DNA from: Melaminivora alkalimesophila
GTDB taxonomy: Bacteria; Pseudomonadota; Gammaproteobacteria; Burkholderiales; Burkholderiaceae_C
Direction: 5' to 3'
DNA length: 6,914 bases
NCBI RefSeq assembly: GCF_000282995.1
Contig: NZ_ALEE01000415.1
Coordinates: 1 to 6,914 of the forward strand
Shown: one piece after another, positions 5,334 to 6,914 of the stretch
Layout of the letters: each line of letters opens with the position of its first letter
How positions within the stretch are numbered: the stretch's first letter is position 1
Notes under the pieces: model-generated
Seen by the model: only the letters and a program-made list of their open reading frames with translations
What the model was told of the DNA's origin: nothing
The model's database searches: none
Translations under genes and position numbers: made by a program

Positions 5334-6257
5334 ATGCCAAGCCCGTCCCTTCCCCGCCCTGCCCCGCCGCCTGCCGAGCCCGTCGCGGCCAGCACCGCCG
5401 GCCGCGCCGCGCGGCCGGCGCGCGTGCTGTCGTACGTGGAGTCGCTCACGCCGCACCTGTTCGTGCCCAGCCGGGAGCGCCCCGTGCGCGCCAAGCACCG
5501 CGAACTGCGCGCCGACACACAGGTGCGCCCGCACAGCCATCCCTGGGCGCAGGTGGCCATCTCCACCACGGGCGTGCTGCGCCTGACGGTGCCGCGCGGC
5601 ACCTACATCGTGCCGCCCTCGCGCGCGCTGTGGATCCCCCCGGGCGTGGAGCACGCCGTGACCATGGTGGAAGACGCCGACCTGCGCACGCTGTACTTCT
5701 ACCAGCCGCCCGGGCGCTGCGGCCCCGGCGTGGCCCGCGCCGACGAAGCGCCGTGGCGCCAGTGCCGGGTGCTGGAGGTCTCGCAGCTGCTGCGCGCCTT
5801 GGTGCGCGAGATGCCCACCGCCGCCGACGGCGAGCCGCTGCCGCCTGAGCAGCTGCGCCGCGAGCGCCACCTGAGCGCCTTGATCCTGGACGAGCTGCGC
5901 CGCGCCGCCAGCGTGCCGCTGGGCATCGACCTGCCGCACGACAAGCGCCTGCGCCAGCTGTGCGAGGCCGTGCTGGCCGATCCCACGCGCCACGAGACGC
6001 TGGCCGAGTGGGCGCGCGGCACCGGCGCCAGCCCGCGCACGGTGGCGCGGCTGTTCCGCCAGGAGCTGTCCAGCACCTTCACCCAGTGGCGCCAGCAGGT
6101 CATCCTGGCCCAGGCGCTGGCCTTGGCGGCTCGGCGCCGGCCCATCAACCAGATCGCCGCCGAGCTGGGCTACAGCAGTCCCAGCGCCTTTTCAGCCATG
6201 GTGCGGCGCGCGGTGGGCATGTCGCCGGGGCGCTTCCTGGGCTCGCCGCAGTCGTGA
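5334..6257 (+). CDS. AraC-family transcriptional regulator with N-terminal cupin domain
   Basis: Numbering is from a GTG at 5328 (309 residues); the ATG at 5334 gives 307. An N-terminal AraC-binding cupin domain (about 55-130) contains HSHPWAQ at 69-75, a strand-rich core, and LWIPPGVEHAV at 101-111, the pattern of small-molecule-sensing cupins. The C-terminal DNA-binding domain (about 205-305) has two helix-turn-helix units: LAEWARGTGASPRTVARLFRQ at about 225-245, and INQIAAELGYSSPSAF at 273-288 followed by the family signature VGMSPGRF at 296-303. A cupin-type AraC regulator facing an MFS pump resembles NimR/NimT of E. coli; that this protein regulates its neighbour and itself is inference. 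The N-terminal 30 residues are Pro/Ala-rich and probably disordered. No ribosome binding site is visible before either start, so the exact start is uncertain. Confidence 0.92.
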   Translation: MPSPSLPRPAPPPAEPVAASTAGRAARPARVLSYVESLTPHLFVPSRERPVRAKHRELRADTQVRPHSHPWAQVAISTTGVLRLTVPRGTYIVPPSRALWIPPGVEHAVTMVEDADLRTLYFYQPPGRCGPGVARADEAPWRQCRVLEVSQLLRALVREMPTAADGEPLPPEQLRRERHLSALILDELRRAASVPLGIDLPHDKRLRQLCEAVLADPTRHETLAEWARGTGASPRTVARLFRQELSSTFTQWRQQVILAQALALAARRRPINQIAAELGYSSPSAFSAMVRRAVGMSPGRFLGSPQS

Positions 6258-6279
6258 GGCGGACGTGCTTTTGTATGAA

Positions 6280-6326
6280 AAACGGCTCTAGCGCCCGTCA
6301 ATTCTGCGCAAGCAGCTATCAATTGA
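6280..6326 (-). repeat. Intergenic repeat copy 3, inverted and diverged
   Basis: On the minus strand this reads ATAGCTG (forward 6313-6319), an 18-base spacer, and GCGCTAG (forward 6288-6294), followed by AGCCGTTTTT. The spacer length equals that of the other two copies although its sequence has diverged. It lies about 25 bases after the stop of the AraC gene. The hairpin of copy 1 is not preserved, so it is a poor terminator candidate. Confidence 0.65.
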
Positions 6327-6420
6327 GAAGCATCAAAGTCCTACACCCATTCCGCCATCCAAGGGTTTTCCCTGACGCTTGGCATGGAATGGATCAAGGC
6401 GCCGGCCGCTCCTAGTCCCC

Positions 6421-6914
6421 ATGATTTCCACGGCCGAGTCGCGCTACAACCAGTGGGTGCGCGATCACTACCGCTTCCTGCTGCGCAGCGCCTGGGCGCT
6501 GACGGGCTCGCGCGCGCTGGCCGAGGACGTGGTGCAGGACTGCTTTACCAGCGCCTGGCGCCACCGCGACCAGCTGCGCGACGCCAGCCTGGCGCGCGCC
6601 TGGCTGTTCCAGATCATGCGGCGCCACGCGCTGCGCCACCTGCTGCCGCAGCAGCCGCTCCAATACAGCGCCGACGACCCGGCGCACGACGTCCCCGCAC
6701 CGCCCTCGCCCATCGACGACCGGCTGGACGTGGTCAAGGCGCTGGCCCGCATCGCCCCCATCCACCGCGAGGTGCTGGTGCTGTACTACTTCGACGACAT
6801 GTCCACCGCGCAGATGGCCGAGGCGCTGGACATCGCGCCCGGCACGGTGCTGTCGCGCCTGGCCCGGGCGCGCGATGCACTCAAGGCCGCGCTCGGCCCG
6901 GCGCCGGCTGCCAG
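6421..6914 (+). CDS. ECF-type RNA polymerase sigma factor, 3' end outside window
   Basis: The 164 visible codons encode a sigma-70-family group 4 (extracytoplasmic function) protein, which would direct RNA polymerase to a specific set of promoters. Region 2 covers about residues 9-72, with LAEDVVQDCFTSAWRHR at 33-49 and the region 2.4-like ARAWLFQIMRRHALRHL at 58-74. A Pro/Asp-rich linker (about 77-100) replaces region 3. Region 4 covers about 104-155, with HREVLVLYYFDDMSTAQMAE at 115-134 and the helix-turn-helix ending IAPGTVLSRLARARDAL at 138-154. ECF factors are usually 160-200 residues, so the stop is probably just past the window. An in-frame stop at 6373-6375 limits the upstream extension, and the ATG at 6421 aligns with the family N-terminus. 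No Shine-Dalgarno sequence precedes it. Whether an anti-sigma gene follows cannot be seen. Confidence 0.92.
   Translation, partial: MISTAESRYNQWVRDHYRFLLRSAWALTGSRALAEDVVQDCFTSAWRHRDQLRDASLARAWLFQIMRRHALRHLLPQQPLQYSADDPAHDVPAPPSPIDDRLDVVKALARIAPIHREVLVLYYFDDMSTAQMAEALDIAPGTVLSRLARARDALKAALGPAPAA

Noticed and set aside
6412..6765. Minus-strand open frame of 117 codons over the sigma-factor gene
   Set aside because: The plus strand encodes an ECF sigma factor with clear regions 2 and 4, while the antisense product has no domain.
1..6914. CRISPR array, tRNA or rRNA genes, IS element or prophage remnants
   Set aside because: I saw no regularly spaced direct repeats, no cloverleaf or rRNA signatures, and no transposase, integrase or phage-like proteins. 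The only dispersed repeats are the three short intergenic copies.

Overview
The window is very GC-rich, and its genes use G/C-ending codons almost throughout. Gene content and protein sequence point to a betaproteobacterium of the order Burkholderiales, most likely family Comamonadaceae (Acidovorax, Alicycliphilus, Comamonas and relatives). The intergenic repeat with the core ATAGCTG-N18-GCGCTRG, present three times here, is of a kind I associate with that family. The family assignment is inference from memory, not the result of a search.

Layout. (1) At the left edge, on the minus strand, lies most of a PduO-type cob(I)alamin adenosyltransferase (452 to 1, cut by the window end). (2) Divergent from it, across a 146-bp promoter region, is a complete FAD-dependent D-2-hydroxyacid dehydrogenase of the D-lactate dehydrogenase (cytochrome)/GlcD family (599-2017). 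(3) A convergent 210-bp gap holds repeat copy 1, which doubles as a terminator-like hairpin, and two hairpins ending the minus-strand gene. (4) On the minus strand are a WrbA-type NAD(P)H:quinone oxidoreductase (2228-2830) and, upstream of it, a ChaC-type gamma-glutamylcyclotransferase (2969-3712). (5) A 314-bp non-coding stretch carries a good candidate promoter for chaC, a 7-bp inverted repeat and repeat copy 2. (6) A minus-strand MFS efflux transporter (4027-5268) is divergent from an AraC-family regulator with an N-terminal cupin domain (5334-6257). (7) Repeat copy 3 lies in inverted orientation. (8) At the right edge is the start of an ECF-type RNA polymerase sigma factor (6421 onward, cut by the window end).

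How the genes may work together. The clearest functional unit is the AraC regulator with its divergent MFS transporter. This arrangement matches an efflux pump controlled by its neighbour (compare NimR/NimT of E. coli), and the short shared promoter region contains a dyad that could be the operator. ChaC and WrbA lie on the same strand with no visible terminator between them, so they may be transcribed together. One turns over glutathione and the other detoxifies quinones, which would make a loose thiol/redox-stress pair. The adenosyltransferase and the FAD dehydrogenase share only a promoter region.

I see no phage, IS element, CRISPR array, tRNA or rRNA gene. The proteins all belong to known families, and I found no convincing undescribed multi-gene system. 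The most interesting signals are non-coding: the three-copy repeat family with fixed internal spacing, and the dyads at the promoters.
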